This document shows, piece after piece, positions 21,953 to 24,975 of a stretch of 24,975 nt of DNA (position 1 is its first letter; every line of letters starts with the position of its first letter). The translations under genes and the position numbers were made by a program. Under the pieces are notes generated by a model. The model was not told where the DNA came from. It saw only the letters and a list, made by a program, of their open reading frames with translations, and did not search any database. This DNA comes from Thermoprotei archaeon (GTDB lineage Archaea; Thermoproteota; Thermoprotei_A; Sulfolobales; Ignisphaeraceae): assembly GCA_003661775.1 (NCBI GenBank), contig QMWT01000008.1, forward strand, positions 1-24,975. Direction: 5' to 3'.

Positions 21953-23329
21953 TTAGTCGCATAGTACGCAGTAGATGTTTGGATCGTACCATGTGTTTCT
22001 TATCCACTTTATGAAGTCCTCAGGCTTCATTATTGGTACGCGGTAGTACTGCCTAAGTATATCGCTTGACAATGTGTGTATGACCTTTATGTCTTTCTCG
22101 CTCGTCCTACCTTGCATGATGTTGATAACCCACTCCGGAACTCCTCTATAGGTTAGCCACGAGGAGAAGAACGAGCGTAGTTCGTAGAGATCGAATACCC
22201 TGCCTAGTGCTCTCTCCATAGCTGCTCTAATCACTCTACGGAGCTCCCGCTCCTTAAACGGGAACAGCTTTTGCTTAATAGCTTCTAGATCTAAGCCTAG
22301 GTTAGCCATAGCAACACTATACCTCTTCAGAAACTCCTCCCTAACCTTCAGGTATCCTCTTAGCAACTCTCTGGTCTTCTCTGTGAAGAACGTTATGAAC
22401 CCTCTCTTAGTACCTTCAAGGCTCATAACCTTAATGATTCTCTCATCGTCATCTACCTGATCTAGGGTAAGCTTGAATATCTCTCCGCTTCTAAGCCCTG
22501 ATTCCGCCATGAGTACGAAGAGCGTCTTCGCAGCCATGATATGGTATTTACTGGTCTTGATCTCCCGTGGGTCAATGTTTTCGAACTCTTTAGCAACCTT
22601 CTTTATATCGTCTATAGTTATCGTAATCCTCTTACCTTCAAGTGCTTGCTCCATTTTGCTCTTCCTTCTCTCTTTAGGGATCCTAAACGAGTTGTAGAGT
22701 CTCTGCCCAAGAATAGGGTCTTTAGGTATGATCACTTCTTTTATGAACTTCTTCAAAGCCTTGGCTATGTGCCCAGGTATGCTGGGGTGTTTCTCACGGT
22801 GTTCCTCAGTAAGCTCTTCTATGTATTCTCTAAGCTTATCGGGTGTTAGTTCGAAGTCTAGATCCTTGAGAGCGTCGTAGATTGCTTTGTATTCCTCTCT
22901 TGTTTTGCGGGATAGTTTGCTGATGATCTTCTCGAACTTCCTAAGATCTTCATCGGTTACTCTATAGGTATCTCTAAACTTCCTGATCTCTGCACCAACC
23001 TCTCTCAATACGATGTCTACTACGAGCCACCTGAGGTCTGGATCAGCTAGAGCAGCTTTGAGTACCTGTACAACGGTATGTGGCTCAACCTTCTCTACTA
23101 CGTATTTACCTGTTAGCCTAGCGAACTCCTCTAACGTGAGGAACTCAAGCATCTTAGCTAAAGTTATATCCGTTACCTTAGCCTTCCTATTCTTGATCTT
23201 GTTAGCTAATGTAGGCGAGATACCGAGGTCCGTACTCGAGACACGCTTCTCAAACCATAGGTAGTCGAATATCCTATACCTAGTCTCATCATCTATAGTG
23301 CTGAGATCAACGAGCTTGGGGTCTACCAA
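21953..23329 (-). CDS. int: Tyrosine recombinase (element integrase)
   Basis: 458 residues, unusually long. Residues 25-75 form a helix-turn-helix-like start (SSTDLGISPTLANKIKNRKA, KMLEFLTLEEFARLTG); a helical core-binding part follows (about 120-225), then the catalytic domain. Arg280 in ESGLRSGEIFKL is the first catalytic arginine. YELRSFFSSW holds Arg384 with Tyr in place of the usual His or Lys. MQGR follows, and the nucleophile is Tyr427 or Tyr428 in LRQYYRVP. TTG start at 23329. The gene lies about 150 bases from the tRNA 3' end and is not split by the att site. The candidate arm repeats at 23374-23450 lie in its upstream region, so the protein may control its own promoter. Confidence 0.88.
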   Translation of the reverse strand: MVDPKLVDLSTIDDETRYRIFDYLWFEKRVSSTDLGISPTLANKIKNRKAKVTDITLAKMLEFLTLEEFARLTGKYVVEKVEPHTVVQVLKAALADPDLRWLVVDIVLREVGAEIRKFRDTYRVTDEDLRKFEKIISKLSRKTREEYKAIYDALKDLDFELTPDKLREYIEELTEEHREKHPSIPGHIAKALKKFIKEVIIPKDPILGQRLYNSFRIPKERRKSKMEQALEGKRITITIDDIKKVAKEFENIDPREIKTSKYHIMAAKTLFVLMAESGLRSGEIFKLTLDQVDDDERIIKVMSLEGTKRGFITFFTEKTRELLRGYLKVREEFLKRYSVAMANLGLDLEAIKQKLFPFKERELRRVIRAAMERALGRVFDLYELRSFFSSWLTYRGVPEWVINIMQGRTSEKDIKVIHTLSSDILRQYYRVPIMKPEDFIKWIRNTWYDPNIYCVLCD

Positions 23330-23361
23330 ACCCTCAGCCTCAGGAGATAATATCAGAATCG

Positions 23362-23370
23362 AATATTTAT
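23362..23370 (-). promoter_or_regulatory. Integrase TATA box
   Basis: ATAAATATT on the minus strand, about 33 bases upstream of the integrase TTG, immediately next to the first GATATGAAAGG repeat (23374-23384). Integrase or another factor bound there would compete with TBP/TFB. Confidence 0.4.
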
Positions 23371-23373
23371 GCT

Positions 23374-23450
23374 GATATGAAAGGCGGAAAATGGTGATAT
23401 GAAAGGAGCTCTCCCGATATGCAAGTAACCACTTGAGCCAATATGAAAGA
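23374..23450 (+). other. Right candidate arm-type integrase sites
   Basis: Four direct repeats: GATATGAAAGG (23374-23384), GATATGAAAGG (23396-23406), GATATGCAAGT (23416-23426) and AATATGAAAGA (23440-23450). Starts are spaced 22, 20 and 24 bases, about two helical turns, so all would face the same side of the DNA. The cluster ends 26 bases before the tRNA-derived core. Copies of the same motif stand at the left end (6308-6407). Confidence 0.65.
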
Positions 23451-23475
23451 AGAACGTCAGTTGATGGAGAGTTAG

Positions 23476-23551
23476 TGCGGCGGCCGGGATTTGAACCCGG
23501 GACCTCCGGCTTGGGGGGCCGGCGTCCTAGACCAGGCTAGACGACCGCCGC
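23476..23551 (-). tRNA. tRNA-Gly (anticodon CCC)
   Basis: Complete cloverleaf on the minus strand: acceptor stem GCGGCGG/CCGCCGC, D-arm with GTCT/GGAC, anticodon stem CCGGC/GCCGG with loop CCCCCAA, T-arm CCGGG-TTCAAAT-CCCGG, discriminator A. No CCA is encoded and there is no intron. The anticodon CCC means glycine. Position 33 is C instead of the nearly universal U. This gene is the right attachment site of the integrated element; its 3' half is repeated at 6260-6299. Confidence 0.88.
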
Positions 23552-23602
23552 CTATCATCAATTTATTATTACAATTATTAAGTATTTTTCATAAGTAGTG
23601 AT

Positions 23603-24670
23603 ATGGTGTTTGTTATGCGAGATTTTGTTTTGATGTATAGTGATGAGTTTAAGCTTCATAATGATCCTCGGGGTTTTCATGTTGAGAATGCTAGGCGTTT
23701 AGATATTGCTCTTAGTTCTTGTTTTAAAGAGAATGTTATTACACGTAGTGATTTATATGAACCACGTATTAGATCTAGAGATCTTGTTGAGGAGGTTCAT
23801 GATCCTAATTATGTTAAGTATGTTGAGTTATTATCTAGAGAAGGACTGAATTTTCTAGATCAAGATACTTATGTTAATAAATACACATTTCAAGTAGCAC
23901 TTCTTGCTGTAGGAGCATGTATTGAAGGTATAGAACTTTTACTAAAGAAGAAAACGAAGAGAGTATTTGCTCTTGTAAGACCTCCAGGACATCATTGTGG
24001 TAAGGCAGGAAGAGCTCTAAGTGCTTTAACTCAAGGTTTCTGTATATTTAACAATATAGCTATAGCTTCTTACAAAGCACTTAGACAAGGAGTTGAAAGA
24101 ATAGTAATCATAGATATAGATGTTCACCACGGCAATGGTACTCAAGAGATATTCTGGAATGAATCAAGAATTCTACATATAGATTTCCACCAATACGGTA
24201 TTTACCCAGGAACAGGAGATATCACAGATTTAGGAGGCAAAGATGCTGAAGGGACCAAGATAAATATAGCACTTCCACCATATAGTACAGATCATGACTA
24301 TATCTATGCATGGATTGAAATAGTAGAACCAATAATCAGAGAATTCAAACCAAGACTAGTTCTAGTATCTGCAGGTTTTGATGCTTATATAAATGAACCA
24401 CTAGCATTAATGAGACTCACTACTAGAGGATATGAAATATTAGCATCAAAAATTGTAAATATAGCTAAAGAATACAGCAGTGGAAAGATATTAGCTGTTT
24501 TAGAAGGTGGTTATGAAGAAGGATTATCAGTAGCACTTCCTAAATTCATTTCAATTCTTAAAAAGTCTCGTATGGTAAAATACGAAATTCAACAACTTAG
24601 ACCTCGAAAAGAAGTTAAGGAATTAGTGACGAGCTTAAAGAGGATCTTACAAAATTACTGGACTTTTTAG
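23603..24670 (+). CDS. Histone deacetylase family protein (acetylpolyamine/acuC-like amidohydrolase)
   Basis: 355 residues, full length for the class I/II deacetylase fold. Zinc and charge-relay motifs are complete: RPPGHHCG (His130, His131), GFCIFNNIAIA, DIDVHHGNGTQEIF (Asp173, His175), SAGFDAY (Asp260) and LEGGYEEG (Tyr304). In archaea these enzymes remove acetyl groups from proteins such as Alba or from small acetyl-amines; which one is not visible. The gene is clearly more AT-rich than the element. The start is ATG 23603 with GTGAT adjacent, or ATG 23615 with GGTG before it. It is divergent to the tRNA and shares an AT-rich promoter region (23553-23590) with it. Confidence 0.9.
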   Translation: MVFVMRDFVLMYSDEFKLHNDPRGFHVENARRLDIALSSCFKENVITRSDLYEPRIRSRDLVEEVHDPNYVKYVELLSREGLNFLDQDTYVNKYTFQVALLAVGACIEGIELLLKKKTKRVFALVRPPGHHCGKAGRALSALTQGFCIFNNIAIASYKALRQGVERIVIIDIDVHHGNGTQEIFWNESRILHIDFHQYGIYPGTGDITDLGGKDAEGTKINIALPPYSTDHDYIYAWIEIVEPIIREFKPRLVLVSAGFDAYINEPLALMRLTTRGYEILASKIVNIAKEYSSGKILAVLEGGYEEGLSVALPKFISILKKSRMVKYEIQQLRPRKEVKELVTSLKRILQNYWTF

Positions 24671-24786
24671 ACATTAATTAGTAATACTCTATTCGCTTCA
24701 GTAAACTAGATTCGTCTCGAAACTTTTCTTAATATTGATGGAACAGTTTCGCTGAACTCCCTCTCTACTGACGAGGTGAGATTTAA

Positions 24787-24975
24787 GTGTTAGTAATTAC
24801 ATGTTTACTAGGTCTAATACCATTACTAATAACTCATGAGATTATGCATTATCTAGTAGCTAGAGCATTGGGTTTAAATCCCTTAATAAGATTGAAGTTC
24901 AATAGGAAATATCTAATAGCTATATCAGTTGAAATACCTAGCGTTAGGGAATATGAAACAATATCTCAGATTAAA
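24787..24975 (+). CDS. Membrane zinc metalloprotease, N-terminal part (runs off the window)
   Basis: From a GTG with a good ribosome binding site (GGTGAG, about 24775-24780) the frame stays open to the window end: LVITCLLGLIPLLITHEIMH, then YLVARALGLNPLIR. A hydrophobic helix carrying HEIMH (HExxH) within the membrane segment is typical of M50/DUF3267-type putative zincins. Only 63 codons are present. The 24671-24786 stretch before it is AT-rich and shows no gene. Confidence 0.6.
   Translation, partial: MLVITCLLGLIPLLITHEIMHYLVARALGLNPLIRLKFNRKYLIAISVEIPSVREYETISQIK

Larger units (their letters stand above)
6260..23551. mobile_element. Integrated tRNA-Gly element with integrase and replication genes
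   Basis: The element is bounded by a tRNA-Gly 3'-half direct repeat on the left and the intact tRNA-Gly on the right. It carries an intact tyrosine recombinase next to the right end and a helicase/primase module in the middle. The integrase gene is not split by the att site, so the type is pNOB8-like. Candidate arm sites GATATGAAAGG occur at both ends. No capsid, packaging or conjugation protein is recognised. Several genes are interrupted, so it may be decaying; the integrase reading frame itself is complete. Confidence 0.8.

Noticed and set aside
6260..23551. Provirus interpretation of the element
   Set aside because: No major capsid protein, packaging ATPase or other virion hallmark could be seen, so the plasmid-like reading is preferred.
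1..24975. CRISPR array or Cas genes
   Set aside because: No regularly spaced repeats with unique spacers; the GATATGAAAGG copies are too short and their spacings (20-24 and 65 bases) contain no spacer-like units.

Overview
The window is archaeal and most likely from a hyperthermophilic crenarchaeon (Desulfurococcales-like; genus not resolvable by eye). The reasons are AGA/AGG/ATA-rich codons, GGTG-type Shine-Dalgarno sites, TATA-box promoters with very short leaders, a tRNA gene without encoded CCA, and archaeal primase subunits.

Layout. Positions 1-6250 look like chromosome: a MetRS-beta-like tRNA-binding protein, a DUF3795 protein, a single EamA-domain transporter, a broken hypothetical gene, and a probable two-gene operon of a sodium:solute symporter and a metal-dependent amidohydrolase (uptake and hydrolysis of a small amide or dipeptide). 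Positions 23603-24975 are chromosome again: a histone-deacetylase-family amidohydrolase and the start of a membrane HExxH zinc protease.

Between them, about 6260-23551, lies an integrated genetic element of about 17 kb. Its right edge is an intact tRNA-Gly(CCC) gene. Its left edge is a degenerate direct repeat of the 3' half of that tRNA. A complete tyrosine recombinase gene sits next to the tRNA 3' end, so this is a non-split, pNOB8-like integration rather than an SSV-type one. Both ends carry direct repeats of GATATGAAAGG just inside the tRNA-derived cores; I interpret these as arm-type integrase sites.

The centre (14329-17996, + strand) is a replication module: two small ORFs, a D5-like SF3 helicase, a PriS-like primase catalytic protein and a PriL C-terminal iron-sulfur-domain protein, the last two as separate overlapping frames. 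Around it are accessory genes: a RelE-type toxin with antitoxin, a truncated PIN protein, a SprT-like zincin, a winged-helix protein with a beta-rich N-terminus, a HEPN protein, a PLD-like nuclease, a metallophosphoesterase, a trypsin-like protease and a two-TM protein. No capsid, packaging ATPase or conjugation gene is recognisable, so a plasmid-like integrated replicon is the best description.

Many element genes carry single stops or one-base frameshifts (protease, helicase C-terminus, winged-helix N-terminus, PLD, the 19165-20323 gene), while integrase, tRNA and core primase motifs are intact. This suggests an ageing, possibly immobilised element; assembly error cannot be excluded from sequence alone.
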